Source: Clostridioides difficile
GTDB lineage: Bacteria > Bacillota > Clostridia > Peptostreptococcales > Peptostreptococcaceae
Assembly: GCF_900243075.1 (NCBI RefSeq)
Contig: NZ_OEZH01000152.1
Location: 94,143-158,142 of the forward strand
DNA length: 64,000 nt
Reading direction: 5' to 3'
This document shows, in pieces, positions 28,405-37,714 of the stretch; positions within the stretch are counted from its first letter, which is position 1; each line of letters opens with the position of its first letter. The notes below the pieces were generated by a model. That model was not told the DNA's origin. It made no database searches and worked only from the letters and a program-made list of their open reading frames with translations. A program made the position numbers and the translations under genes.

Positions 28405-29150
28405 TAATTATCTCCTCCCAATAATGTAAGTATATCCATTATCTCTTGATAAAACTGCTCTCTACTACTTCCCTTATATATTTCATTATATATAGCTCCA
28501 TCTTTTATGAATAAAATTCTACTACAATAGCTTGCTGCTAATGGGTCATGAGTTACCATCATAGTAGTAACCTTATTTTCTTTATTTATCTTTTGAAATA
28601 GCTCCATTACAGTCTTTGACGACTTTGAATCTAAATTACCTGTTGGTTCATCTGCTAAAAGTATTGATGGTTTGTTAATTAATGCTCTAGCAATAGCAGT
28701 CCTCTGAGCTTGACCACCTGAAACTTCAAAAGTTCTTTTTTCTAATAAATCTTTTATTCCTAAAATTTTAGATACTTCATTCAATCTCTCATCTTGCTCT
28801 TTTACACTGACCTTATCTAATGTCAATGGCAATACTATATTTTCTCCTATGGTTAATGTATCCAGTAAATTAAAATCCTGAAATACAAAACCTAACTCTC
28901 TTCTTCTGAACAATGCAAGTTCTTCACCTTTTAACAATAGAGGATTCTTTCCTTTTAGTTCCATAGTTCCTGTAGTTGGTTTGTCAATAGTAGAAATCAT
29001 ATTTAAAAGAGTAGTTTTTCCACTACCAGATGGACCCATAATTCCTACAAACTCTCCATCCTCTATACTAAAATTTATATCATTTAATGCGTTAAAAATT
29101 ATTTTCTTACCATATACTTTACTTAAATTATTTACAGTTAAAATTTTCAT
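28404..29150 (-). CDS. Bce-type ABC transporter ATP-binding protein
   Basis: 248 residues with every ABC motif: Walker A GPSGSGKTT (about 41-49), Q-loop VFQDFNLLD, signature VSGGQAQRTAIARAL, Walker B ILLADEPTGNLD and a switch histidine in MMVTHD. It belongs to the MacB/LolD/BceA branch. It powers the overlapping BceB-like permease. AGGAAGG lies upstream. Likely induced by BceR together with uppP and the permease. Confidence 0.92.
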   Translation of the reverse strand: MKILTVNNLSKVYGKKIIFNALNDINFSIEDGEFVGIMGPSGSGKTTLLNMISTIDKPTTGTMELKGKNPLLLKGEELALFRRRELGFVFQDFNLLDTLTIGENIVLPLTLDKVSVKEQDERLNEVSKILGIKDLLEKRTFEVSGGQAQRTAIARALINKPSILLADEPTGNLDSKSSKTVMELFQKINKENKVTTMMVTHDPLAASYCSRILFIKDGAIYNEIYKGSSREQFYQEIMDILTLLGGDN

Positions 29151-29259
29151 TATTTAACTATCCTTCCTAATCTAATTTTTGAAATAACATATATATCTAA
29201 CTGTTAATTATTATTTATATTAGTTAGCTAGTTTTTGTAGATAATAAATACATTTTAAT

Positions 29260-30111
29260 CTATATACTAATTATGTTAGTAAAAGCTAATACAGCAAGTA
29301 CTATACCCATAATTATTCTATATATAGCAAATACTCTCATTGGTTTTTTCTTTAAAAACTCCACAAATTTTTCCATAACTATTATTGATACAATAAAAGC
29401 TACTATAAATCCAACTACTAAAGCAATCCACAATGTTGGTGTCATTATTGAGTAATCAAATTCAAATAAATCCTTTCCTGAAGAAGCAACCATCGCTGGT
29501 ACAGCTAAAAAGAAAGAAAACTCAGCTGCTATAGGAGAATTAAGTCCTGCTATCCATCCACCCATAATAGTAGATGCACTTCTTGACATACCTGGCCATG
29601 CAGATAAAACTTGTAATGTACCAACCTTCAAGGCTTGTACTGGAGTAATTTTATCTATATTATCTGTAGAATGATTCTTTTTTCTAAACAAAGTTTCTAC
29701 TACTAGTAATAAAATTCCACCAACTATAAATCCTATAATTACAGATTGTAAATTAAACAATGATTTTATATTGTCGTAAAATAGAACTCCTACAATCGCA
29801 AATGGTATACAACCTATAATTACATTTATTCCAAATCTAAAACCAGTCTTTCCTTCTTTTCCTCCAGTAAACATAAACTTAAAAAATTCTATAACACTAT
29901 CTTTTATCTTTTTCCAATAAAGTACCACTACTGCTAATATAGCTCCAAGTTGTATTACAACCTCAAACATTTCAGCAAATTGCCCCTTAAAATCTATTAA
30001 ATTTCCAACCAAAATCATATGACCAGTAGATGAAACTGGAATAAATTCCGTAAGCCCCTCTACTATAGCTATTATGATTGATTTCAATATAAAAATAACA
30101 TCCAAACTCAT
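29260..30111 (-). CDS. uppP: Undecaprenyl-diphosphatase UppP (BacA)
   Basis: About 283 residues, polytopic. The diagnostic motifs are GLTEFIPVSSTGHM (about 20-33) and WPGMSRSAST (about 170), which form the active site of the BacA/UppP family. It dephosphorylates undecaprenyl pyrophosphate for cell-wall lipid recycling and lowers sensitivity to bacitracin. A TTG one codon earlier (30112-30114) is also possible. It sits between BceS and the BceAB transporter, so all three protection functions share one locus. Confidence 0.96.
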   Translation of the reverse strand: MSLDVIFILKSIIIAIVEGLTEFIPVSSTGHMILVGNLIDFKGQFAEMFEVVIQLGAILAVVVLYWKKIKDSVIEFFKFMFTGGKEGKTGFRFGINVIIGCIPFAIVGVLFYDNIKSLFNLQSVIIGFIVGGILLLVVETLFRKKNHSTDNIDKITPVQALKVGTLQVLSAWPGMSRSASTIMGGWIAGLNSPIAAEFSFFLAVPAMVASSGKDLFEFDYSIMTPTLWIALVVGFIVAFIVSIIVMEKFVEFLKKKPMRVFAIYRIIMGIVLAVLAFTNIISI

Positions 30112-30226
30112 CAATAAACATCCTTTCTTTTTTACAAAATTTATTTTTTTATGTTATTTCTCTTATGTTATTTCTTATATTAATTGTAATTTAGATTAGA
30201 AAATTTAACTATCTTCAAACATTACA

Positions 30227-30252
30227 CAAACCTTACATCTATGTAAGGTTTG
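30227..30252. promoter_or_regulatory. Perfect inverted repeat upstream of uppP, candidate BceR site
   Basis: CAAACCTTACAT, two bases, then ATGTAAGGTTTG: a perfect 12-bp dyad with no U-run after it. It lies 116 nt upstream of the uppP start, between the regulator pair and the output genes. That position suits a response-regulator operator rather than a terminator. The rest of the 30115-30347 gap is AT-rich. Confidence 0.55.
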
Positions 30253-30347
30253 CAAATAAATTCTCTTAAAATTAGATTATCTAACTATAAATATATCATT
30301 CAATAAATAATATATAAATTAATAAAAAAGTATAATCAATTAAGAAC

Positions 30348-31352
30348 TTATTGTAACAGATGATTTATATCGTCTTTATTAAAGATTATTGAAACTTCTG
30401 TACCTTTTCCTATTTCTGATTTTATACTGACTCTATGACCTAAATCATCACATACTTTTTTTACTAGATAAAGTCCCATACCTGTAGACTCTCCAAACTT
30501 ACGACCATTTTCCCCTGTAAAAAATGGGTCAAATACTCTTTTTATATCTTTAGAAACAATCCCAATCCCTTCATCTATTATGCTTAAAACTACATATTTA
30601 TTATTTTCTTCAGATTTTATGGTTAGATAGTTACTATAACCTTTAGAATATTTCACCCCATTTGTAATCAATTGACTTATTATAAATTTCATCCATTTTA
30701 TATCTGTATAAACATAAGTAAATTTGTCTATTTGAATCTTAGGAATCATTCCATTTTTTATAAATAACCTCTTTTCTTCATTTACAATACCAGATACAAT
30801 TTCATTCAATCTGGCCTTTTCAACCACAAAGTCTTTCTGAAAATTATCTGCCCTTGCAAAATGCATGGCCATATCTAGACCTTTATTTAATCTATCTATC
30901 TCTTCTCTTATATTTTCAGTCACTTCTTCTCCCTCATACTCTTGAAGCTGAAGACTTATAACTGATATTGGTGTTTTCATCTGATGAATCCACTGGTTGA
31001 TGAAAGTTAAATGTTCACTATGTATCTTTTTATGTTCTTGTATCATTGATTGATACAATTTATGTTGTTGTTTTAAAATAACTGATATACTTCTCCCCAA
31101 GAAAGAATTTCCTAAATATAAAAATGATTCCTCCAAAGAATGTATGCCTTTTTCAAACAGATTATATACTTCTCTATTTTTATAGTATTTATATATTAAA
31201 AAACATAACAATATAAAAGAACTAAATAAAAGAATATATAAACTCTCTCCAAAACTAATAAATTTCATAAGATTACAGTAAATAATTGTCATAATTATCC
31301 CTATATAATATACAAAAATATAACCTTTACAATCTTTTAAAAAAAATTTCAT
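30348..31352 (-). CDS. BceS-like intramembrane-sensing histidine kinase
   Basis: 334 residues. Two N-terminal helices (about 11-30 and 36-54) enclose only a few extracellular residues, so it cannot bind a ligand outside the cell; such kinases take their signal from the BceAB transporter. The phosphoacceptor histidine lies in WIHQMKTPISV (about 125), and the HATPase domain shows NGVKYSKG, DEGIGI and GESTGMGLYLVKK. It ends the regulatory pair, starting 9 nt after the regulator. Confidence 0.92.
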   Translation of the reverse strand: MKFFLKDCKGYIFVYYIGIIMTIIYCNLMKFISFGESLYILLFSSFILLCFLIYKYYKNREVYNLFEKGIHSLEESFLYLGNSFLGRSISVILKQQHKLYQSMIQEHKKIHSEHLTFINQWIHQMKTPISVISLQLQEYEGEEVTENIREEIDRLNKGLDMAMHFARADNFQKDFVVEKARLNEIVSGIVNEEKRLFIKNGMIPKIQIDKFTYVYTDIKWMKFIISQLITNGVKYSKGYSNYLTIKSEENNKYVVLSIIDEGIGIVSKDIKRVFDPFFTGENGRKFGESTGMGLYLVKKVCDDLGHRVSIKSEIGKGTEVSIIFNKDDINHLLQ

Positions 31353-31361
31353 ACTTTCTCC

Positions 31362-32054
31362 TTACCAATTTTTATTTAATTTATATCCTAACCCCCGTAC
31401 AGTCTGAACAGCATTATCTATACCTAATTCCTCAAATCTTTTTCTTATCCTGCTAACATTCACATTTAAAGTATTTTCTTCTACAAATTCAATATCATCC
31501 CATATCTTTTCTAAGAGATAATCTCTACTTACTACCTTTGGGTATCTTTTGATAAGACATTCAATCAATATACCTTCTTTTTTAGTTATAATTAGATTCT
31601 TACCATGTAGTTCTAGTTCCAACCTTTCTGGATAAAACCTTAATCCATCTAATTCCACTATTCTTTCATCTATTTTAGGTGAATATTCACCATATACCCT
31701 TCTTATATGACTCTTTATCTTTGCCATTACTACATCATAATAAAAAGGCTTCGTTATATAATCATCTGCTCCACTTTCTAAAGCTCTAATCTGGTCTACA
31801 CTACCATCTCTAGCTGATATAAAAATTATAGGCAAATTCGACTTTTGTCTAATGCATCTACACCAGTAGAAACCATCAAATTTAGGTAAATTCACATCTA
31901 ATAGCACTAAGTCTGGCTTAAAACTTTCAAATGTAATCATTATATTATCAAAGTTTTCTTCGACAATCACTTCAAATCCATATTTCTCAATATAATCTTT
32001 GAGTAATGTACTTATTGATATATCATCTTCCACAATATATACTTTATAACTCAT
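31362..32054 (-). CDS. BceR-like OmpR-family response regulator
   Basis: 230 residues: a receiver domain with acidic pocket EDD at 9-11, phosphoacceptor Asp53 in LLDVNLPKFDG and Lys in YITKPF, then a winged-helix DNA-binding domain ending VNVSRIRKRFEELG...TVRGLGYKL. It pairs with the following kinase. The expected targets are the uppP/bceAB genes just downstream, where a perfect inverted repeat lies. Confidence 0.93.
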   Translation of the reverse strand: MSYKVYIVEDDISISTLLKDYIEKYGFEVIVEENFDNIMITFESFKPDLVLLDVNLPKFDGFYWCRCIRQKSNLPIIFISARDGSVDQIRALESGADDYITKPFYYDVVMAKIKSHIRRVYGEYSPKIDERIVELDGLRFYPERLELELHGKNLIITKKEGILIECLIKRYPKVVSRDYLLEKIWDDIEFVEENTLNVNVSRIRKRFEELGIDNAVQTVRGLGYKLNKNW

Positions 32055-32279
32055 ATAATCCCTCCTAATATACCTTTTTACTTATCATGCAACAGTTGAT
32101 TTTAATATATCCTAATCTTCTTACTTAATATGTAAGTTAATCATATTACTAACTTTACAATTGCTGACTTAACAGATACAACTATATTATTAGAAATCTT
32201 AATAAAATTCTCTAAAAGGTACTCTTTTATTATCAACTAATCATTCTAAAATAGATTCAAATTACTAACTTAAAATAGA

Positions 32280-32314
32280 AAAAAATAGAAAAAGTTACCT
32301 TAATAAGGTAACTT
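32280..32314 (-). terminator. Terminator after the SsuABC-like operon
   Basis: On the minus strand the palindrome AAGTTACCTTATTAAGGTAACTT is followed by a long T-rich tract. It ends the substrate-binding-protein operon. The rest of the 305-nt gap (32055-32359) is AT-rich upstream DNA of the response regulator. Confidence 0.85.
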
Positions 32315-32359
32315 AAACTTTTATCATATTTTTTACTTAGTATTATTTTAGCATAATTT

Positions 32360-33319
32360 CTACTTAGTATTATAGATTAATTCTTTTATGTTTACTTTTT
32401 TCTCTTGTAACTTATTTTTTATTAAGAAGTCTTGTGTATCTTCAAGAGAAGATATGTCTTTATCTGTTATATCCAAACTAAAATCATACCAAGTATATAG
32501 CTCCTTAGTTTCTTCAAGGCTTAAATCAACTTCTTTGGCTACTTTTTCCATAGCTTCATCAAAATTACTATTTACATATTCTAAAGTTTCTTTTTCAACC
32601 TTCATAAATCTTTCAACTATTTCTGGATGTTTCTCAGCAAAATCTGTACTAACAGCAGTTACTATTATACCATCTACTAAACCTTCGCCATTTGCTACAA
32701 GTTTACTACCTGACTTCATAGCTTTAAGAGCTGCTGGTCCAGCAATCAATGCAGCATCTACACTACCATCAGAAAGAGCTGCTGATGCCTCTGGAATACC
32801 CATATTAACAAATTCCACATCATCCATACTTAATCCGTCTTTATCAAGTGCTGCAATTAGTACCTGATGTAATATAGTCCCTTTTGGTCCTGCTACTTTC
32901 TTACCTGCTAAATCTGCTGCCGATTTTATTGAATCATTATCCGTCAAAATCATAAATCCTTTTGGTGACCTACTATAAGTATTTAGTATCTTTAACTCCA
33001 CTCCATTAGACGCAGCTATCAAGGCTGATGTACCACCTAATGCATGTAAAAAATCTATTTCTCCAGCAGCTAAAGCCTGTGTTTGCTCTGGACCTGTAGT
33101 AATTTCATGGAAATTAACTTTTATATTATCCTTTTTAAACTCTTTTCCAAATAAGTCATCCTGTTTTTGAATTATGGAGGGAACATTTAGTGGCGATTTT
33201 ACATAAGTTAAATTTATTTCTGAAAGTTTTTCCCCGTCATTTTTTTTAGCACATCCAGCTAAAGATGCTGTTGCAAGTGTTAATATAGTTATACCTACCA
33301 ATAGTTTTTTTAATTTCAT
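32360..33319 (-). CDS. ABC transporter substrate-binding lipoprotein (SsuA/TauA/ThiY type)
   Basis: 319 residues. The signal peptide ends in the lipobox LAGC with Cys23, so the protein is anchored outside the membrane. It has the NMT1/SsuA-like periplasmic fold: LTYVKSPLNVPS near the start, LAAGEIDFLHALGGTSALIAA in the middle and VAGPKGTILHQVL further on. This family binds sulfonates, nitrate, taurine or pyrimidine precursors. The exact ligand is not clear here. Last gene of the cysteine protein-permease-ATPase-SBP operon. Confidence 0.88.
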   Translation of the reverse strand: MKLKKLLVGITILTLATASLAGCAKKNDGEKLSEINLTYVKSPLNVPSIIQKQDDLFGKEFKKDNIKVNFHEITTGPEQTQALAAGEIDFLHALGGTSALIAASNGVELKILNTYSRSPKGFMILTDNDSIKSAADLAGKKVAGPKGTILHQVLIAALDKDGLSMDDVEFVNMGIPEASAALSDGSVDAALIAGPAALKAMKSGSKLVANGEGLVDGIIVTAVSTDFAEKHPEIVERFMKVEKETLEYVNSNFDEAMEKVAKEVDLSLEETKELYTWYDFSLDITDKDISSLEDTQDFLIKNKLQEKKVNIKELIYNTK

Positions 33320-33351
33320 TTACTCTACTCCTTAAAATATTATTAATTTCT

Positions 33352-34230
33352 TTAAATGCCTTTATTTGATTTCATTGTCATTAAAATATCTTTTTTTAAT
33401 TTAATATAGTAATCTGAAGTTAAATCTCTATTATAATCATCTTCTATATTAAATTCTTTTATTTTTCTTTCGTCTGTAAAAACAACTATTTTCTTGCCTA
33501 TCTTTAATGCTTCATCAATATCGTGAGTTACAAATATTACACCTTTATTAGTTGATTTATGTATCCTTATAACTTCATTTTGCATATCAATTCTCGTAAA
33601 ATAGTCTAATGCCGAAAAAGGCTCGTCCATAAACAACATGTCTGGATTAAAATAAAGAGCTCTAGCTATACTTACTCTCTGTGCCATACCTCCTGATAAT
33701 TCATTTGGATAAGAGTTTTTGAATTTCTGCAAGTTCATCATCTTAAGATATTTTTCTACATCAATATGACTTTTCTTATTAAGTCTATTTAATTTATTCA
33801 AATTATCATGGTTTTCTAAGCCTCTAAAATTACTATTTATACCTTTGCTAATAATACTTTTCTGGTGTTTGAATTTTCTAAGCATCTTATTTAAAATAGT
33901 ATTTTTTCGTTGATTATGAAAGGCTATATTTTCACTTACATTTAGCCAAGGCATCAATCTGCTCTCTTGAAACACAAAACCAACATTAGGTCTATACTCT
34001 TTATTATCATTAACAAATTTAATTTCACCACTATTTATATCTTCAAGTGATGCAATTGCTCTAAGTAAGGTAGTCTTTCCACAACCACTTTCACCTAAAA
34101 TTACTGTTATATGGTTTCTATCTATGTTCAAAGAAATATCACTAAGAACTACATGTTCTTCATTGTCAACTTCATAACTTTTAGATAAATTTCTGATTAT
34201 ATAACCAGAATTACATACTAAATTATTCAT
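33352..34230 (-). CDS. SsuB/TauB-type ABC importer ATPase with an inserted segment
   Basis: 292 residues, about 40-50 longer than typical. Walker A GESGCGKTTLLRAI, Q-loop VFQESRLMPW, signature NELSGGMAQRVSIARAL and Walker B MLFMDEPFSALD are intact. The extra length is a basic, asparagine-rich stretch between the Q-loop and the signature (about 100-155). The gene overlaps the permease gene by 8 nt. Confidence 0.9.
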   Translation of the reverse strand: MNNLVCNSGYIIRNLSKSYEVDNEEHVVLSDISLNIDRNHITVILGESGCGKTTLLRAIASLEDINSGEIKFVNDNKEYRPNVGFVFQESRLMPWLNVSENIAFHNQRKNTILNKMLRKFKHQKSIISKGINSNFRGLENHDNLNKLNRLNKKSHIDVEKYLKMMNLQKFKNSYPNELSGGMAQRVSIARALYFNPDMLFMDEPFSALDYFTRIDMQNEVIRIHKSTNKGVIFVTHDIDEALKIGKKIVVFTDERKIKEFNIEDDYNRDLTSDYYIKLKKDILMTMKSNKGI

Positions 34231-35005
34231 ATGCTTCCACCATCTTTCCCTTACTCACCTTCTTAACAATAATTGAAAATATGTAATCTGTAATTATTCC
34301 TAAAAGTCCAATTACGATTATACCTACAATAACAACATCTGTCCTAGACATTTCTTTTCCATCAGATATCAAGTATCCAAGACCAGATGAAGCTGCTACA
34401 AGTTCTGCCCCAATAATCGCCCTAAAGCTATATCCAAGAGCTAACTTTAGCCCAACTGCAATATCAAGGATAGCATTAGGTATGATTATTTTAAATATTA
34501 TCTGAAGCTTTGAAAGCTCAAATACTCTACCTACCTCAATTAGTTTTGAATCACAATTCCTAATCCCCTTCAATGTACTTGTAAAGATTGGGAAAAAAGA
34601 TGCCAAGACTATAATAATTATCTTTGATTCTTCACCTATACCGAACCACAGTATTAGCATTGGTATTAAAGCAAGTGGTGGTGTATTTCTTAAAAAATTT
34701 ATCAGGGATTTAAAATATTCATATACTCCACTGTAAATTCCAAATAATATTCCTAAAGGTACACCTATAGCAGTGCTTATTGTAAACCCTATCAAAACTC
34801 TTTTCATACTTGCATATACATTAATAAATATTGAACCATCACTTATCATATTTAAAAATGTACTATACACCTTTTCAGGCGATGGTAATATATAGTCACT
34901 CCAAATACCAAGATAATTTGTAATTTTCCATAATACAATAATTACGAAAAATATCAAAACACTTTTTACTAGACTTAAAAACTTATTATTAAATTTATTG
35001 ACCAT
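34223..35005 (-). CDS. SsuC/TauC-type ABC importer permease
   Basis: 260 residues, about six helices, with the EAA-loop sequence EVGRVFELSKLQIIFKIIIPNAI typical of sulfonate/nitrate/taurine permeases. It partners with the overlapping ATPase gene and the lipoprotein. It starts one base after the stop codon of the upstream cysteine-protein gene, implying coupled translation. Confidence 0.9.
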   Translation of the reverse strand: MVNKFNNKFLSLVKSVLIFFVIIVLWKITNYLGIWSDYILPSPEKVYSTFLNMISDGSIFINVYASMKRVLIGFTISTAIGVPLGILFGIYSGVYEYFKSLINFLRNTPPLALIPMLILWFGIGEESKIIIIVLASFFPIFTSTLKGIRNCDSKLIEVGRVFELSKLQIIFKIIIPNAILDIAVGLKLALGYSFRAIIGAELVAASSGLGYLISDGKEMSRTDVVIVGIIVIGLLGIITDYIFSIIVKKVSKGKMVEAYE

Positions 35006-35635
35006 TTATAAACCATCTCCATTATTACATCCATCTTTACAATAAAACATTTCTACTATATCATACTTAGTTTCAGAGTCATTTCTTATTTTTTGTATCT
35101 CACTTAATATTTCATCTTCACTAGATACTTCAAGAACTTTTTCAAAAGTGTCTTTGAAATATCCTAATGGAATTGGAGATTCATCTATTTTTCCAAGTGA
35201 TTTTATACCTTCTTGTTCAGCAAACTCTTTCCATGTATAAAATATAGCATTACTCTTATCCTTGAATTTTTCACTTGCAAAATCCCTTAATTGTGTACAT
35301 GGACAGGTTACTATCAACATATCATCTTTACTTTTTATATATTTATCGTATAAAACCCTACAAGTCCTTACTAGTATTGGCTCTATCATAGGTACTTCAA
35401 AACTATCTATCAAATTATTTCTTTTTAAAAGATTTATACTTTCTGGACATCTACAATCCAACATTGTATTTTCAGTCTGTTTTACATATTCTCTGTACTG
35501 CCTCTTTACAAATTCCAATTGTGGTTCACATTCAGCCATTATGTACCCTTTTTTTATCAAATTCTCTTTGATAATATGAAACTTTTCCCCATACATTCTT
35601 TCTGCCACTGGATTTATTAGAAGATATTTATTCAT
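35006..35635 (-). CDS. Cysteine-rich protein with a hydrogenase-like C-terminal motif, unknown function
   Basis: 209 residues. Cysteines cluster in DCRCPES (about 58-64), VTCPCTQL (about 108-115) and the C-terminal YCKDGCNNGDG. The last resembles the CPGGCxxGGG end of the catalytic domain of iron-only hydrogenases, so the protein may carry an iron-sulfur centre, but it is far too short to be a hydrogenase and lacks the other H-cluster motifs. It is the first gene of an SsuABC-like importer operon, so it could process or sense the imported compound. I do not recognise a named family. Confidence 0.7.
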   Translation of the reverse strand: MNKYLLINPVAERMYGEKFHIIKENLIKKGYIMAECEPQLEFVKRQYREYVKQTENTMLDCRCPESINLLKRNNLIDSFEVPMIEPILVRTCRVLYDKYIKSKDDMLIVTCPCTQLRDFASEKFKDKSNAIFYTWKEFAEQEGIKSLGKIDESPIPLGYFKDTFEKVLEVSSEDEILSEIQKIRNDSETKYDIVEMFYCKDGCNNGDGL

Positions 35636-35961
35636 AGCTCCTCCTATTATTTAATATTGAATATTATTATCAATTACTAGTTTAAATGAGCACTTAAATT
35701 TTGTCAATATGCTAATTTTTTCTTAATAAAATAATATTTATCTACATTTTTTTACTATTTCAATTAAAATGTTAAATAGCATATTCAATTTATTTTAAAT
35801 AATAATATACACATATTGCTAGTAATCTACCTATGTAATAATCTATAAATATTATATAATGATATGTACATAATTAGTATTAATATTTGATAATAATACT
35901 AATAAAATTAGAAAAATTTAGAAATCTTATGAGATATCAACTCGAATCTTGAAACTACATC

Positions 35962-35995
35962 AAAAAATGAAGTCTATTTAGACTTCACTTTTTAT
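35962..35995. terminator. Terminator downstream of the GyrI-like gene
   Basis: The perfect 9-bp stem TGAAGTCTA / TAGACTTCA is flanked by A and T runs, so it works in both directions. The rest of the 389-nt gap 35636-36024 is very AT-rich and contains the upstream region of the cysteine-protein operon; no riboswitch is recognised. Confidence 0.8.
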
Positions 35996-36024
35996 AACTT
36001 TTATAAATAAATTATCAAAAATAT

Positions 36025-36651
36025 CTATACTTCCCTTTCTACTTCAAAACGTAAAACAGTCTTCAATGACTCAGGCGATACTTTTCTGGCATCACTTATA
36101 TAAATTTCACGATGTATATAAGATTTTCTTATAAATTTATTCTTTTTACAAAATTCATTCATAATATCAAAGCTTTCTGGTTCATTATCATATGAGCCTA
36201 TATGAAGCATTTGAACACACAGACCTTCATTAATAGACCCAAAGTTAACTTTTTCAAGAAGATTATGTGGTTTCTTCTTTTTTACTATATCAACAGCTTT
36301 ATTTAACAAGTCTTGTGTAACAAAATCTGGTTGACGTATCATTATAGTATAAATTAAATCTTCTTTAATAAGCATATCTAAGCATTTGCTTTTTTCTCCC
36401 TTATCCCATATACCTTCTAAAGGAAAAACAGTATAATCAAAATACCCTTCTGGTAAAATTCCCTTTTTAGGCATGGTTTTTATTGCATATGCCAAAGAAT
36501 AAAGTACTCCTATTGCTTCAGTAAATGCTTTAGAATTTGGGTCTCCATTCCCTTTTAACATGATAAATTTCTGCTCTGGTACTTCAATTATTACAGGATT
36601 CCTCTTAGGCAAATACAACTCTTTATCTCTTTTTCTCCATTCATATTTCAT
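36025..36651 (-). CDS. GyrI-like small-molecule-binding domain protein
   Basis: 208 residues. MKYEWRKRDKELYLPK...VIIEVPEQKFIMLKGNGDPNS and IKTMPKKG match the stand-alone GyrI-like (SHV-superfamily) proteins. These bind hydrophobic small molecules and some hydrolyse cyclopropanoid or other toxic compounds; the activity of this one is unknown. There is no DNA-binding domain. ACGGAGG precedes the start. A single gene, next to but not clearly in an operon with nrdEF. Confidence 0.8.
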   Translation of the reverse strand: MKYEWRKRDKELYLPKRNPVIIEVPEQKFIMLKGNGDPNSKAFTEAIGVLYSLAYAIKTMPKKGILPEGYFDYTVFPLEGIWDKGEKSKCLDMLIKEDLIYTIMIRQPDFVTQDLLNKAVDIVKKKKPHNLLEKVNFGSINEGLCVQMLHIGSYDNEPESFDIMNEFCKKNKFIRKSYIHREIYISDARKVSPESLKTVLRFEVEREV

Positions 36652-36730
36652 AAAAAATACCTCCGTATATATATTTTATACATTGATATTATCATTCTAA
36701 AAGTGACAACAGTCTGTCATAATTTATAAA

Positions 36731-37702
36731 TTATATTATAAAATCTTCATCTTCTAATTCCTCATATACTCCTTTTTGGTATCCATTCCCTTTAGTTGAA
36801 AAGAAATCATGTGTTTTAGTTTCAGTACTAAGACCATTTAATACAATTGAATTTATATCACCTACAGTATATAGCTTTTCAAATCCTAGATTTTCTAAAG
36901 CTCTATTTGCATTGTATTTCAAAAAATTTACGACCTCTTTTTCAAGCCCACTTTCTCTGTATATAACATTTGTGTACTCTATCTCATTCTCCATAAGACT
37001 ATAAAGTATAGAATACATCTTCTCTTCTAATATTTCCTTATCAATTACATCAAATGAATCGTATATTTCTTGTGCAAGCAATCCTATGTATTTACCATGT
37101 AAAGACTCATCTCTAAGAATAAGTGATATTATTTCTCCACTAGCTACCATTTTTCCTTGACCAGATAGATACAATGGATAAAAAAATCCTGAATAAAACA
37201 AAAAACTCTCTAAAAATACACTTGTAACCATTGATAAGTATAACCCCTCTTGATTTGTAGTATTTTCATATTGAGCTAAAACTAAATCAGCCTTTCTTTG
37301 TAACGTTGGTTCTGTTTCTATCCATTCAAACAACTCATCTATTTCTGAGTTAGAAAGTAGAGTCATAAATATAGAAGAATAACTTTTTGCATGTATTTCT
37401 TCCATAGTCCCCATAAAAGACAAGACAGCTTTTCTTTGTAAGTTTTCTGTTAAACTCATCATAGATGGAATTCCATTATTCCCCTGTTTTGTATCCAATA
37501 ATGTTAATCCACCCAATACTTTTTTATATAACTCTTTTTCTTTATCACTTAGTTCATTCCATACCTTGATGTCTTTAGAAACAGATATTTCTTCAGGAAG
37601 CCAAAATTGTTTTACATTTTGTTCCCAAAAAGCCTGTGTAAATCCATCTTCTTCTCTATTCCAGTTAACTGCATTATGTATTTTATGTAAATTAAATGTC
37701 AT
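36731..37702 (-). CDS. nrdF: Class Ib ribonucleotide reductase beta subunit
   Basis: 323 residues, typical of NrdF. Metal-site helices are visible: LTLLDTKQG, EEIHAKSYSSIF with its two glutamates and histidine, FYPLYLSGQ and RDESLHGKYIG. It houses the metal-radical cofactor that activates the alpha subunit to reduce ribonucleoside diphosphates. It follows nrdE by 12 nt. No nrdI or nrdH lies next to it, so the flavodoxin needed to load manganese must be encoded elsewhere. Confidence 0.96.
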   Translation of the reverse strand: MTFNLHKIHNAVNWNREEDGFTQAFWEQNVKQFWLPEEISVSKDIKVWNELSDKEKELYKKVLGGLTLLDTKQGNNGIPSMMSLTENLQRKAVLSFMGTMEEIHAKSYSSIFMTLLSNSEIDELFEWIETEPTLQRKADLVLAQYENTTNQEGLYLSMVTSVFLESFLFYSGFFYPLYLSGQGKMVASGEIISLILRDESLHGKYIGLLAQEIYDSFDVIDKEILEEKMYSILYSLMENEIEYTNVIYRESGLEKEVVNFLKYNANRALENLGFEKLYTVGDINSIVLNGLSTETKTHDFFSTKGNGYQKGVYEELEDEDFII

Positions 37703-37714
37703 ATACTTCTCTCC

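Noticed and set aside
32388-32867. 159-codon plus-strand ORF opposite the SsuA-like gene
   Set aside because: Shadow frame, serine-rich, no ribosome-binding site.
35636-36024. Riboswitch ahead of the SsuABC-like operon
   Set aside because: No conserved core of SAM, thiamine, T-box or other known riboswitches could be recognised in this AT-rich stretch.
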